The notes under the pieces were generated by a model that saw nothing but the letters and a program-made list of their open reading frames with translations, had not been told where the DNA came from and ran no database searches. This document shows positions 1 through 8,696 of a DNA stretch of 64,000 nt, piece by piece. The stretch is from Lachnospiraceae bacterium (lineage in GTDB: Bacteria > Bacillota > Clostridia > Lachnospirales > Lachnospiraceae): contig JAFUAB010000040.1 of assembly GCA_017460885.1 (NCBI GenBank), positions 44,067 through 108,066 on the forward strand, in the 5' to 3' direction. Within the stretch, counting starts at the first letter, position 1. Every line of letters begins with the position of its first letter. The position numbers and the translations under genes are program-made.

Positions 1-1016
1 AGGGCGTGGAAAACGATATGCATGATCGCTCCCTGATATGCCACAGGCTCCATCACAGCCAGTCCGAACAGGATATATGAGATCTGGGATACGGTGGAGT
101 ATGCCAGGCGCTTCTTCAGCAGCTTCTCCCGATAGGCCATCATCGATCCCATAAACACGGTGATAAGCGCCAGTACCAGCCATAACTTCTGAATAACGGT
201 TCCGCACAGTAGGTCAGCACCGATGCAATAATATATCCCCCTGATCAGTCCGAGCACACCGCTCTTCGTGATGATACCCGAAAGCACGGCGCTTGCCGGA
301 GCAGGTGCCTCCGGATGCGCGGCCGGCAGCCATGAATGCATCGGAAACATACCTGCTTTGGTTCCGAATCCGATAATGATAAGTATCGCGGATCCGTACA
401 GTATTCCCGGATGACTGCTCACATCAGCCGTCAGTATACCTCCATAAGTAAATTCATTTAATCCTCCGTACCCGGATAGCAGAAATACGCCAAGCAGAAC
501 CATAAATGCACCGGCAACAGAGTAGAACAGATATTTAAGCCCGGCATTGATCGCCTCCGGCGTCCTGTCATGCATTACAAGCGGAAACGTCATCAGCGTC
601 ATCAGCTCAAAAAACATATAAAACGTAACTATATTACCCGCGAAGATCAGCGCGATCAGCGGTCCCTCGGCCAGCAGGTACCAGCCGTAAAAACCCAGCC
701 GGTTTCTGTCACCGTGCATATAGGAAAGAGCATATATGCCCGTGATCAGCCAGATCCCGCCAAAGAGTACCGCAAAGAGCATCGAGAGCTCATCCTTACG
801 AAAATATATGGCTATGTTGTCTGTCATTCGCCAGAGCAGAAGCGATTCACTGTCCATACATGCAAGGACAGCGGATAAGGCAGTGATAGCCAGTCCCGAG
901 ATCATAACCGTCCCGGCGATGCGGCTGTTGCCGGACAGGCGGCGCTGCATCGCGAACAGAAAGATCCCGCAGATCACGGGTATCAATATGGGAATTGTAA
1001 GCATGTAATTGTTCAT
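1..1016 (-). CDS. Proton-conducting antiporter-like membrane subunit (NuoL/M/MrpD family), 3' end outside window
   Basis: Partial gene; about 338 codons are visible and the C-terminus lies beyond the left edge. It starts at ATG 1016 (MNNYMLTIPI) with a GGAGAG ribosome site just upstream. It is a hydrophobic multi-helix protein with the hallmarks of the antiporter-like subunits of complex I, Mrp and Mbh: a Glu in the fifth helix (about E137, MFFELM), a Lys near residue 220, the motif HSWLPAAHPEAP at 227-238 and a Lys near 251. Family members carry H+ or Na+ through the membrane. It is the second such subunit in this operon and follows another MrpD-like gene with a 43-base gap. Whether redox or hydrogenase genes follow cannot be seen here. 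Confidence 0.85.
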   Translation of the reverse strand, partial: MNNYMLTIPILIPVICGIFLFAMQRRLSGNSRIAGTVMISGLAITALSAVLACMDSESLLLWRMTDNIAIYFRKDELSMLFAVLFGGIWLITGIYALSYMHGDRNRLGFYGWYLLAEGPLIALIFAGNIVTFYMFFELMTLMTFPLVMHDRTPEAINAGLKYLFYSVAGAFMVLLGVFLLSGYGGLNEFTYGGILTADVSSHPGILYGSAILIIIGFGTKAGMFPMHSWLPAAHPEAPAPASAVLSGIITKSGVLGLIRGIYYCIGADLLCGTVIQKLWLVLALITVFMGSMMAYREKLLKKRLAYSTVSQISYILFGLAVMEPVAYQGAIMHIVFHA

Positions 1017-1059
1017 TAATACTCTCCGGATCAAGGGATCCCGAATACATCCGACCGGA

Positions 1060-2574
1060 TCACGGGAACATATCCAGTCCCCTGGAGATCAGGTTCACGA
1101 TCATATTTGAACCGAGTCCCAGGAAAAGATTAAGTACCACCAGCAGAACCATGGCAAAATGATTGGCAAAGGACGAGCCGGCCACGGCTTCCTTAAAAAA
1201 CTGCGATGTACTGTATTCCTCTTCCTCATCCTGTCCCGAATAGATGGTGACCACCTGGCGCAGGAAGTAAATGGCATTCAGGATGGTACTGATTATCAGG
1301 GCAAAAATAGTCGGCAGCATCTTGGAGGGACGCCCTATGGAGGCCGTCGCAAACAGATATTTGGATATAAACCCGCTCAGCATCGGGAAACCGACCATAC
1401 TCAGCGCACCCACCGAAAATGCCAGTCCTGCTATCCTGTTTCTGTAGCCGGCATTTCTGAGTCCCACATAGTCGGTACGCCCGCCGGAAACCTCATACAG
1501 CCCCACTGCACTGATAAACAGCAGTGATTTGGTAGCCGCGTGCGTCAGCAGATGAAAGATCGCGGCCGTCATACCTGCCTTGGATCCCAGCCCTATACCC
1601 ATGTAGATATATCCTATCTGGGCCACCGACGAGTATGCGATCATCTTACGGCAGTCGGTCTGCATGATCGCGTGTACCGAGCCCATGACCATGGCAACTA
1701 TACCCAGAACAAAAAGCGCATTCAGTATATGGCTTGACATGATCGTTCCGAATCCGATCACGCGGTAATAGATCTTGATAAGCAGGATTATATATCCCTT
1801 TGAAACCAGGCTCGACAGAATGGCGCTGGCTGTAGGCGTGGCATATCCGTATGTCTCGGGGATCCAAGAATGAAAAGGATACAGACCGCTTTTGATCGCC
1901 ATACCGACCGAGATCAGCGACACCAGTACCAGCAGCGGCGTAGTATAGACTCCTCCGATTATATTTTTGGTAATGACGTCATGTGCGCTGACCATGAGCA
2001 GCTCACCGGTAATATCGTACAGGATACTGATGCCGATAAGGAACAGACCGGAACCGATAAGACTCATGACCATATAGCGGATCGCTGCCACGATACTGTG
2101 TCCGTTCTGCCGTATCATGATCATTCCGCAGGCGGCGATCGTATTGATCTCGACAAATACATATCCGGTAAAAAGGTCATTGGTATAGATCATCGCCAGC
2201 AGAGAGCTCAGCATCATATCTATCAGCACATAAAAAAGGTTTTCTTTAGCCTCATCGATATCGGAGATCACATGACTTAAGCCTCCCAGTACCGACAGCA
2301 GCATGATACCCGCAAAATATGTGGCCAAAAACGCTTCCAGCGTACCGAACCGGATCTCATTGCCCCAGGGAGCCGGAAAGTGTCCCATCATATATGTCAC
2401 ACTGTGTCCCAGATTAACTGTGTATACAAGAACCGCTCCGGACATGCACAGCACGGCGGTCACCAGAGTAAGTGTGATCCTTCTGGCCCATTTGCCGGAA
2501 AGCGCCGAAGACACTATACCCGACAGCATACCCATCATTATAGTGAAGAAGGGAAAGTTGCGTACGAATTCCAT
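1060..2574 (-). CDS. mrpD: Na+/H+ antiporter MrpD-like subunit
   Basis: A 504-residue polytopic membrane protein of the MrpD/NuoN/NuoM family. The conserved channel residues are visible: Glu at about 142 (VFVEINT), Lys at about 228, the loop HSWIPE at 235-240 and Lys at about 259. Its role is ion translocation in a multi-subunit antiporter or in an Mbh/Mbs-type complex. The start overlaps the stop of the MrpC-like gene (they share base 2574), so translation is probably coupled. Length is normal for MrpD. I cannot tell from sequence whether Na+ or H+ is moved. Confidence 0.88.
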   Translation of the reverse strand: MEFVRNFPFFTIMMGMLSGIVSSALSGKWARRITLTLVTAVLCMSGAVLVYTVNLGHSVTYMMGHFPAPWGNEIRFGTLEAFLATYFAGIMLLSVLGGLSHVISDIDEAKENLFYVLIDMMLSSLLAMIYTNDLFTGYVFVEINTIAACGMIMIRQNGHSIVAAIRYMVMSLIGSGLFLIGISILYDITGELLMVSAHDVITKNIIGGVYTTPLLVLVSLISVGMAIKSGLYPFHSWIPETYGYATPTASAILSSLVSKGYIILLIKIYYRVIGFGTIMSSHILNALFVLGIVAMVMGSVHAIMQTDCRKMIAYSSVAQIGYIYMGIGLGSKAGMTAAIFHLLTHAATKSLLFISAVGLYEVSGGRTDYVGLRNAGYRNRIAGLAFSVGALSMVGFPMLSGFISKYLFATASIGRPSKMLPTIFALIISTILNAIYFLRQVVTIYSGQDEEEEYSTSQFFKEAVAGSSFANHFAMVLLVVLNLFLGLGSNMIVNLISRGLDMFP

Positions 2575-2954
2575 CAGCCGTTCTCCTCCTTATGCAGCTG
2601 CATGATGATGTCATCCAGATTAAGGGTATGATATCTGGCATACAGTCTGATCGTCAGAGAAAGAAGCAGGGCGGATACGCTGACCGAAACCACGATACCT
2701 GTCAGAACCAGTCCGTCCGGGATCGGATTTGTATAAGCATTGGGATCATTGATCCCATTTACCTCGATGGGAACCATACGTCCGTATATATAGCCCTTGG
2801 CGGTCAGGAAAAGATACACCGCGGTATCCATTATATTCAGTCCCATGATCTTTTTGATCATATTCTGGTTAAGAAGCAGCAATGAAAAGCCGATGCCGAA
2901 AAGGATCATCGCCGCTGCTTCCTCCATATGGGCTGTGATGAATTCGACAAACAT
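2574..2954 (-). CDS. mrpC: MrpC/NuoK-like antiporter subunit
   Basis: A 126-residue protein with three predicted helices, similar in length and pattern to MrpC/MnhC and NuoK (NADH dehydrogenase subunit 4L). The family contributes a small membrane subunit packed against the MrpD-like channel subunits. It is tightly coupled to its neighbours: its start shares a base with the stop of the upstream MrpB-like gene, and its stop overlaps the MrpD-like start. An asparagine-containing insert (NGINDPNAYTNPIPDGLVLT) sits before the third helix, as is usual for MrpC. Confidence 0.85.
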   Translation of the reverse strand: MFVEFITAHMEEAAAMILFGIGFSLLLLNQNMIKKIMGLNIMDTAVYLFLTAKGYIYGRMVPIEVNGINDPNAYTNPIPDGLVLTGIVVSVSVSALLLSLTIRLYARYHTLNLDDIIMQLHKEENG

Positions 2955-3904
2955 CAGAAATCTCCTTTTCTGAAGAGTGTATAAAAGGCGTACATCGTGC
3001 AGGTGACCACAGCACCCACACAGATGTTCAGCAGTAATATAAGTCCCGATGAAAGGATGTTGCCGGGAGTTCCGAGCGGTATATGGCTCTCCAGATGATT
3101 GGCCCCCGTATAAAAGGAATAGCTCTTGGCCAGGCAGTAAAAGATCAAAGCCGAAAGCGAAACCGCCCTGAAGGTCTTAACCGTAAAGAATCTCTCAGTG
3201 CGTTCGTAACCGAAGGAACACAGATAGAGTATCAGCGCCGCACCGAGCACCGCTCCCCCGGAAAATCCTCCGCCGGGTGAAAGGTGACCGTTCAGAATGA
3301 TATATATTCCGAATATAAACAGGAATGGCACAAGTATCACGCATACCTTCTGCTGGATAACGTCATTCTTGGGTTCATACAGGCGGTCGCTCTCGGGCTT
3401 CCTGCCTGATCTGTCCGGTACGATCCGAAGCAATATCTGCACACAGACGGTTGCGATGAACAGTACACAGCTTTCACCGAAGGTATCAAAGGCACGATAA
3501 TCCAGGATCATACCCGAGACGTAATTGATGGCACCGGTCTCCTCAACGCCCTTTGATATATATCGGGCACTGACTTCGTTATTGACGGGATTGTCCGCGG
3601 TTCCGAATCCGGGCAGAAACTGTACCATCCAGATCAGCACTACGATCATTACCACGGTGAGTGTCAGCGAAAGGATTCGATAAACTCTTCTGGATACTCT
3701 GAGCGCCCGGTTGGAATCCCTGTTGTATGTCGCATCCAGTATGGCCTCACGGTCAATCCGGGGGCGTTCATCATCCTTATTAAGCTCATTTTCGGTCAGC
3801 GGTCTGATGGGCAGACGTTCATTAAACGGATCGTATTCGCCCTTATACCAGGCCTCAAATCTGGCTGCTGTACTTTTGTCATAATTATCCCTGATCCTGC
3901 TCAT
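2954..3904 (-). CDS. Fused MbhE-like / MrpB (MnhB-domain) membrane subunit
   Basis: I place the start at ATG 3904 (MSRIRDNYDK, 316 residues): it has GAGGGAAG upstream and sits one base from the preceding stop, while the longer upstream reading would run back through the neighbouring gene. Residues 1-75 are charged and probably cytosolic. A helix at about 76-96 plus residues 97-165 resemble the MbhE / second MrpA C-terminal domain. Residues 183-316 are an MnhB domain with the typical GHLSPGGGFSGG loop at about 206-217. MbhE and MrpB are usually separate proteins, or MbhE is part of MrpA, so this looks like a fusion. The MbhE assignment is by pattern and is less sure than MnhB. Confidence 0.8.
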   Translation of the reverse strand: MSRIRDNYDKSTAARFEAWYKGEYDPFNERLPIRPLTENELNKDDERPRIDREAILDATYNRDSNRALRVSRRVYRILSLTLTVVMIVVLIWMVQFLPGFGTADNPVNNEVSARYISKGVEETGAINYVSGMILDYRAFDTFGESCVLFIATVCVQILLRIVPDRSGRKPESDRLYEPKNDVIQQKVCVILVPFLFIFGIYIILNGHLSPGGGFSGGAVLGAALILYLCSFGYERTERFFTVKTFRAVSLSALIFYCLAKSYSFYTGANHLESHIPLGTPGNILSSGLILLLNICVGAVVTCTMYAFYTLFRKGDF

Positions 3905-3905
3905 A

Positions 3906-4226
3906 TCATCTTCCCTCAGCCGTTTCCTCCGTATCGGAAGCGGAATCGTTTCCCTGAACCGTACCGGGACCGGCATCATCACCATCAAATGCATTGATCT
4001 TTTTGAGAGTGACAAAAAACAATATGGATGTTACACCCGCACCCACGGCGGCTTCGGTAATAGCCAGATCGGGAGACTGCAGGATAACCCATATCACAGA
4101 CATTATCATACTGTATGACATAAAGATGACTATCGCCGTGATCATCCTTTTGGTCAGGGTCACGGAGATGGCGCATATTATGAGTCCAATGAGCAGAAAC
4201 AGCTCAAATATTCTCATTGTAGTCAT
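3906..4226 (-). CDS. MbhD-like (DUF4040) antiporter subunit
   Basis: Start chosen at ATG 4226 (MTTMRIFELF, about 106 residues), with GGAGG inside the end of the preceding gene; the longer upstream start would begin inside mrpG. Three helices are followed by an acidic tail. The segment SPDLAITEAAVGAGVT is the signature of the MbhD / MrpA C-terminal DUF4040 domain, which helps form the ion path between MrpA- and MrpD-like units. A stand-alone DUF4040 gene, rather than an MrpA C-terminus, is the Mbh-type arrangement. The acidic, Ser/Asp/Glu-rich tail (about residues 85-106) is extra and of unknown role. Confidence 0.78.
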   Translation of the reverse strand: MTTMRIFELFLLIGLIICAISVTLTKRMITAIVIFMSYSMIMSVIWVILQSPDLAITEAAVGAGVTSILFFVTLKKINAFDGDDAGPGTVQGNDSASDTEETAEGR

Positions 4227-4230
4227 AAGC

Positions 4231-4590
4231 TCAGTTTTCCTCCGTTTTGTCCTTCGCGGCATCGGTTCCCACCACTGTCCTTATCACTTCTATCTCGCCG
4301 AGATCTCTGTTCGTGGATGCCTCTGTCTGAGCTATGATATGTCCGCAGACGGGGCTCGCAAACCAGAAAAAGACCAGTACAAGTGCGATCTTCAGCGATG
4401 CCAGACCGATGCCCTTCCAGATTATCAGGCTCAGCAATATACAAAAAAGTCCGAGCGTGTCACCCATTGCGGAAGCATGGATACGGCTTAGTGCCCTGCC
4501 AAATTTGCCTACGCCGATGGTTGCGGACAGAAATACAAAAAGACCTGCTGCCAACAGAAATATACATATTATCAGTTTGAGTATACTCAT
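4231..4590 (-). CDS. mrpG: Monovalent cation/H+ antiporter subunit G
   Basis: A 119-residue protein with three helices and the MnhG/MrpG pattern: LFVFLSATIGVGKFGRALSR followed by IHASAMGDTLG. It is a small structural subunit of Mrp-type complexes. Its start overlaps the stop of mrpF by four bases, and the next gene starts five bases before its stop, so the operon is tightly packed. The C-terminal 25 residues are charged and probably lie in the cytoplasm. Confidence 0.86.
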   Translation of the reverse strand: MSILKLIICIFLLAAGLFVFLSATIGVGKFGRALSRIHASAMGDTLGLFCILLSLIIWKGIGLASLKIALVLVFFWFASPVCGHIIAQTEASTNRDLGEIEVIRTVVGTDAAKDKTEEN

Positions 4591-4997
4591 TTTTCTTCTC
4601 CGGGTGCGGAAGTGTGATCGGAAACCTCTGCTCCGCCGGATATTGCGACAGATGAAGAAGTATCCTTCTGTTCACTTAAGTTACTCCGAATAGCGTCAGG
4701 TCCGCTCCTGATGCCTTTACGGGCAAGGTAGATACCCGTATATATCTTGGTCAGGATAACTACGGATACAAAGCTGATCATGGCATAGATCAGACATACG
4801 TCCACCAGATAGTCCTCGTCTTTATATATGGCAAGCATGGCTATCTCCGCGATAGTCATTGTTCCTATCATGTTGACACAGATGATACGGTCGGTTGTCG
4901 TGGGACCGATGGCGCTGCGAACCACAGCTATTATTATAAGTATTGCCAAAAGAACCATGCTTCCCAGCAGGAAGCCTCTGTACATATCCATTACCAC
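4587..4997 (-). CDS. mrpF: Monovalent cation/H+ antiporter subunit F
   Basis: About 136 residues, matching MrpF/MnhF in its first 90: AIGPTTTDRIICVNMIGT is typical, with three helices. The remaining 45 residues form a hydrophilic tail (about 92-136) longer than usual for MrpF. The start could be ATG 4997 or 4991; both fall at the end of mrpE, overlapping its stop. Family role: a membrane subunit needed for Mrp assembly and activity. Confidence 0.85.
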   Translation of the reverse strand: MVMDMYRGFLLGSMVLLAILIIIAVVRSAIGPTTTDRIICVNMIGTMTIAEIAMLAIYKDEDYLVDVCLIYAMISFVSVVILTKIYTGIYLARKGIRSGPDAIRSNLSEQKDTSSSVAISGGAEVSDHTSAPGEEK

Positions 4998-5455
4998 CCG
5001 GCCTCCATTTTCTTCAGAATCTCATTGAAACCGCCTTCCTCGATACCCTCCGCAAGGGTCTTGTCAAGGGCGTGTATGCAGAATTCCTCTCCGTGTACAT
5101 AAACGGTTATCGTACCGGGGGTAAGCGTAATGGCATTGGCAAGCAGCATTCTGGCAAAACCGGACTTAAGATCGGTTTTGAAATAATAGATCACGGGCTC
5201 CGAAACATATTTGGGGGAATATACAAATCTCAGAACCTGACAGTTGGCCAGAAATATCTCCTTTAGCAAAATAACGACATACATCAGGAGCATGCCCAGG
5301 CTCCTGATCAGAAGAAGATCCTTACGGACAGAATAGTCCAGAAAACGGCAGGTGAACCAAAAAACCGCCGCGGCTATGATGAGTCCGAAGATCAGTATTT
5401 CAATTGTAAATCTCCCGTTTAACAGGATCCAGAATAATACCAGGATAATATACAT
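4991..5455 (-). CDS. mrpE: Na+/H+ antiporter subunit E
   Basis: First gene of the operon, 154 residues, MrpE/MnhE family. Two N-terminal helices are followed by the conserved region that includes LANAITLTPGTITVYVHGEE. MrpE is a non-channel subunit needed for function in Mrp complexes. The order E, F, G, DUF4040, MbhE-MrpB, C, D, D matches the membrane arm of archaeal Mbh/Mbs-type complexes closely. No clear promoter fits between its start and the hairpin at 5474-5503, so the operon promoter may lie on the far side of that hairpin or transcription may read through. Confidence 0.85.
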   Translation of the reverse strand: MYIILVLFWILLNGRFTIEILIFGLIIAAAVFWFTCRFLDYSVRKDLLLIRSLGMLLMYVVILLKEIFLANCQVLRFVYSPKYVSEPVIYYFKTDLKSGFARMLLANAITLTPGTITVYVHGEEFCIHALDKTLAEGIEEGGFNEILKKMEAGW

Positions 5456-5473
5456 GTCGGTTCTGTTCGAATT

Positions 5474-5503
5474 AAAGCGCCCCGTGCTCCGACGGGGCGC
5501 TTT
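5474..5503 (-). terminator. Strong hairpin between MCP gene and mrp operon
   Basis: A near-perfect 12-bp stem (AAAGCGCCCCGT and its complement) with a six-base loop. On the minus strand it follows the chemoreceptor gene and ends in TTTAAT, so it probably ends that transcript. The A/T flanks on both sides make it potentially bidirectional. Confidence 0.7.
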
Positions 5504-5554
5504 GTATACAATGATCTGAATTGTCGGGTTAATGCCTGTCAGAATAATATCCGA

Positions 5555-6895
5555 TCATTCATTAAGCGTAAACTCGTTTACGATATCCTTAAGGTCATGA
5601 GCAAGTACCTTGGAATCATCGGCGATCTGAGTCGCATCACTGGACAGGTTGGCAATATCGGTATTTTTGGTGGCCACATCGGTTACTCCGATAGCCGCCT
5701 CACTGATGGTACTGTTGATGCCCTCGATAGACTCCTTTATGGAATCAAGCTGTTCACTCAGTCCGTTTACGGAATCAGTGATACCGCTCATCTGATTCTC
5801 AAAGTATCTTGCATCATCACGATAGTGATTGGCAACTTCGATAAATGAATCATAATCGGCAGATACGGTGTTTTCGATCACATCCATCATCTCACCGAGA
5901 CATTCTGACATATTATTTACCGCAACATTTACTTCACTGACTATCGTGGAAATGGAACCAACGGTTTCGCTGGTCTGTGTAGCCAGACTGCCGATCTCTT
6001 CGGCAACTACGGCAAATCCGCGCCCGGCTTCACCGGCACGGGCTGCCTCGATGGAAGCATTAAGCGCAAGCAGGTTGGTCTGGCTGGAGATCGAATTAAT
6101 GGTCTCTGTCAGCTCATTGATCTTAGAAACCGCCTTGGACTCCTCGATCGCCTCTGCGGAACGTACATTAACCCTCTGGAAGATCTCTTTTGTCTTCCTG
6201 CTGGACTCCTCAGCCTGATTAGCGGTAGTCTGAGCCTTCTTCTGGATATCCATAGCCATTCCCATACCGCTGTCCGCACTGTCCTTGACATCACGTGCAT
6301 TGTTGGTGATCTGGATAATACTTGCAGTGATGGTCTGAGTGGTAGCCGTAGTCTCCTCCATGCTGGCAGCCAGCTCTTCACTGGTAGCGGAAGTATCTTC
6401 ACAATCGCTGTTGATCTCGATCATTGTATCGTGAAGTCTGGAAGCCTCAACGGTAAGATTTTCCGAAGAACCATCAAGCTTGGAAACTATATTCTGCAGT
6501 TCCGAGATCATGGCACGTATCTCCCGTCCGATACGTCCGAACTCATCGCGGCGTCTCATAACTGCCGCAGCCTCACCCTGCTCGCTGTAGGTAAGATTCA
6601 GATGAGAAACTCTGTCAATAAAGTGAGTGATGATCTCAACCGGCTTAACAACCCTGCTGACGATCAGATATGTCACTACAGCCGCTACCACGATAACGGC
6701 AAGATAGATCGGGATCGACGTCTTGATAAAGGTACCTACCAGATCTCCCGCCTCGGGGCCCAGTTCCTTTTTGAAGAGGTTGATCGAAATGATCTCCCCG
6801 GCAGCAGCTACTACCAGCATTGAACACAGAACCAATAATGCAACCGCTGTTTTGATCGATTTAAAACCGGTCAGATTCTCGTTTGAGTTTTCCAC
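5555..6895 (-). CDS. Methyl-accepting chemotaxis protein with minimal external loop
   Basis: 446 residues. TM1 is at about 15-38, followed by a short outer loop of about 20 residues, TM2 at about 60-80, a HAMP region at about 80-135 and a long coiled-coil signalling domain with the hairpin tip around 272-300 ([20 protein letters not shown]). With almost no periplasmic or extracellular part, it probably senses through the membrane, HAMP or a partner rather than by a Cache or four-helix ligand domain. The start is GTG 6895 with AAGGAGGT five bases or so upstream. It lies downstream of thioredoxin and a response regulator in the same direction, possibly co-transcribed with them. Confidence 0.92.
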   Translation of the reverse strand: MENSNENLTGFKSIKTAVALLVLCSMLVVAAAGEIISINLFKKELGPEAGDLVGTFIKTSIPIYLAVIVVAAVVTYLIVSRVVKPVEIITHFIDRVSHLNLTYSEQGEAAAVMRRRDEFGRIGREIRAMISELQNIVSKLDGSSENLTVEASRLHDTMIEINSDCEDTSATSEELAASMEETTATTQTITASIIQITNNARDVKDSADSGMGMAMDIQKKAQTTANQAEESSRKTKEIFQRVNVRSAEAIEESKAVSKINELTETINSISSQTNLLALNASIEAARAGEAGRGFAVVAEEIGSLATQTSETVGSISTIVSEVNVAVNNMSECLGEMMDVIENTVSADYDSFIEVANHYRDDARYFENQMSGITDSVNGLSEQLDSIKESIEGINSTISEAAIGVTDVATKNTDIANLSSDATQIADDSKVLAHDLKDIVNEFTLNE

Positions 6896-6936
6896 TTGTA
6901 TTACCTCCTTATAATCGCACGATGATCAGTCATGGG

Positions 6937-6959
6937 AAAAGCCGGGACTACCGGCATTT
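6937..6959 (-). terminator. Weak terminator-like hairpin after thioredoxin
   Basis: On the minus strand GCCGG-TAGTC-CCGGC is followed by TTTT, between the thioredoxin stop and the chemoreceptor start. The five-base-pair stem is short, so partial read-through into the chemoreceptor gene is likely. Confidence 0.35.
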
Positions 6960-6961
6960 TC

Positions 6962-7279
6962 TCAGAGAATACCGTCTATAATAGCCTCAAGATCTGCCTG
7001 TGACATGGCACCTACGGAAGTATGGACTTCCTCTCCGCCCTTAAAGATCTTAAGGGTGGGAACACTCATTATTCCCATTTTGTCCGTCAGCCCGTCACCG
7101 GAATCAATATCGTATTTGCCTACCTTCAGTCTGCCTTCATAATTATCGGCTACTCTGTCCACGATCGGACTCAGCATCTTACAGGGACCGCACCAGGTAG
7201 CAAAAAAATCCACAAGCACGGGAATATCCGATCCCAATACCTCTGTATCAAAGTTTTCAGCTGTTACATTAATTTCCAT
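6962..7279 (-). CDS. trxA: Thioredoxin
   Basis: 105 residues, a complete single-domain thioredoxin with the redox motif WCGPC at about 29-33 and the cis-proline region SVPTLKIFKGG. It reduces protein disulfides in the cytosol with thioredoxin reductase, which is not in this window. A ribosome site (GGAG) is present just upstream of ATG 7279. It sits 42 bases after the response regulator gene and 66 before the chemoreceptor, so the three may share the promoter at 8269-8297. Confidence 0.95.
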   Translation of the reverse strand: MEINVTAENFDTEVLGSDIPVLVDFFATWCGPCKMLSPIVDRVADNYEGRLKVGKYDIDSGDGLTDKMGIMSVPTLKIFKGGEEVHTSVGAMSQADLEAIIDGIL

Positions 7280-7321
7280 ATCTTTTCTCCTACTACTAAA
7301 TATTTATTTGGGATAAATTCC

Positions 7322-8203
7322 TTACGCTCCCAATACGTTCCTTACTTTGCTGAGAAGCTTTTCCTTGTCAACGGGCTTGAGCAGATATCCCTGCGGTTTA
7401 AGGCTGACAACCTCCTTAACCCTCTCGGAATCCGTAACTCCTGTCAAAAATACTATCGGGGTATTGACCATAGTCTTGCGTGTACGCAGGTTCATGAATA
7501 CCTCCGGCCCGCTTTCTCCCGGCATCTCATAATCCAGAAGTACCATATCCGTCGTCTTGCTTTCCAGGAATTTGTAAGCGATCTTGCCGCTGACCGCGGT
7601 AGCCACATCATATGACTCATGCAGGTATTCCTTAAGCAGCTTAAGCATAAGAGGATCATCATCGATAACCAGTATATGCTTACGGGCCGATGGTGCCGGC
7701 GCGACGGGCGCAGCTGCGGGTGCTGCCGGTACAGGCTGTGGTCTGGGTGCAGCAGCAGGAGCGGGAGCGGGTGCAGGGGCAGCTTCAGATGCCGCAAGCT
7801 CCTTGGCAGCTTCCTCTCTGGCACTGTCACGATCCAGCATAAACGCGTAGATATTACCTCGTATTACCTCGTATTTGAGCGGTCTGGGAAGAACCATATC
7901 CGCAAGATCTCCGGTATGACGCATAAAATCATCACAGTCCTCTTTGGATCCGGCTATTGCCAGTGCCGATCCGGCTCTCTGAAGATGAACCGCCAGTTCT
8001 CTGGCTCTGTCATAATCACTGGATGTCTCATTATACAGACAATACACAACCATATCCGGTCTGAACAGTTCAATATGACGAACCAGATCCGAAAACCTGG
8101 GAGATGCAGTGAGAAGATCATACCCTCTCTCCATATGCTCATAGAACTCGTCAATTATAAGCTGATTCTTTCCGCAAAGAAGAAGTTTATAGGTTACTGC
8201 CAT
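7322..8203 (-). CDS. Two-receiver response regulator with a degenerate N-terminal receiver
   Basis: 293 residues. The C-terminal domain (about 174-293) is a canonical receiver: acidic pocket D181-D183, phospho-acceptor D224 (LLDYEMPG), T254 and K276. An Ala/Pro-rich linker spans about 138-172. The N-terminal 1-125 has the same length and fold pattern but, by alignment with the second domain, has Cys55 where the Asp should be and Arg107-Pro where Lys-Pro is expected, so it is probably a pseudo-receiver. There is no DNA-binding or enzyme output domain, so it likely acts through protein contacts. The start has GGGGAG upstream, and a strong promoter precedes the gene. Confidence 0.85.
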   Translation of the reverse strand: MAVTYKLLLCGKNQLIIDEFYEHMERGYDLLTASPRFSDLVRHIELFRPDMVVYCLYNETSSDYDRARELAVHLQRAGSALAIAGSKEDCDDFMRHTGDLADMVLPRPLKYEVIRGNIYAFMLDRDSAREEAAKELAASEAAPAPAPAPAAAPRPQPVPAAPAAAPVAPAPSARKHILVIDDDPLMLKLLKEYLHESYDVATAVSGKIAYKFLESKTTDMVLLDYEMPGESGPEVFMNLRTRKTMVNTPIVFLTGVTDSERVKEVVSLKPQGYLLKPVDKEKLLSKVRNVLGA

Positions 8204-8268
8204 ATGTAACTCCCCACAAAAATGTATTTGGCAAATTCCACAAAATCACTAAAGATACAAGTAAAATC

Positions 8269-8297
8269 ATTATAAGATTTTTACCTCTTTAAGTCAA
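8269..8297 (-). promoter_or_regulatory. Sigma-A-type promoter of the response regulator gene
   Basis: Minus strand: TTGACT (8297-8292), a 17-base spacer and TATAAT (8274-8269). It lies about 65 bases before the start at 8203 and directly after the terminator of the glycyl radical gene. Confidence 0.75.
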
Positions 8298-8300
8298 TCG

Positions 8301-8334
8301 AAAAAACCCCGCTCCGGTTTTCCGAAGCGGGGCT
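8301..8334 (-). terminator. Rho-independent terminator of the glycyl radical gene
   Basis: Minus strand: CCCCGCTTCGG-AAAA-CCGGAGCGGGG followed by TTTTTT. It lies 15 bases past the stop of the glycyl radical protein gene. Confidence 0.85.
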
Positions 8335-8348
8335 TGGCTTCTATACTA

Positions 8349-8588
8349 TCAGATGCTCTCGTGGAAAGTCCTGCTGATTACGTCAGCCTGCTGCTCGGGA
8401 GTAAGCTTTATAAAGTTTACTGCATATCCCGAAACACGGATAGTAAGCTGAGGATAATTCTCCGGATGCTTCTGTGCGTCCAGAAGTGTGTCTCTGTTAA
8501 GTACGTTTACGTTTAAGTGATGACCGCCCTTTGTTGCGTAGCCGTCAAGCAATGATACAAGATTGTCAACCTGTGCAGATGCTGCCAT
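8349..8588 (-). CDS. grcA: Autonomous glycyl radical protein (GrcA/YfiD-like)
   Basis: 79 residues from ATG 8588, chosen because GGGAGGT lies six bases upstream. It is equivalent to the C-terminal piece of pyruvate formate-lyase: [20 protein letters not shown] and the glycyl-radical loop RVSGYAVNF, with the radical Gly at about 54. In E. coli the similar YfiD/GrcA replaces the oxygen-damaged end of PflB. It is expected to be activated by PFL-activating enzyme, which is not seen here. It has its own promoter and terminator, so it is a single-gene unit. The GrcA role is family knowledge; restoration of PFL in this organism is inferred. Confidence 0.88.
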   Translation of the reverse strand: MAASAQVDNLVSLLDGYATKGGHHLNVNVLNRDTLLDAQKHPENYPQLTIRVSGYAVNFIKLTPEQQADVISRTFHESI

Positions 8589-8696
8589 GTCAATACCTCC
8601 CTTTTCAATCAATAAAAGTTGTATTATAAATAGTAATCATCTTCTGATACTGTGTAAATTTTAAAATCAGTAATAATTACTATTATCTTTAATTGG

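Noticed and set aside
5504-5554. Promoter for the mrp operon near TTGTATACA
   Set aside because: No -35 with proper spacing was seen, so I did not annotate it.
7681-7830. A separate gene in the Ala/Pro-rich GC-rich stretch
   Set aside because: The open frames there are shadows of the linker of the two-receiver regulator.
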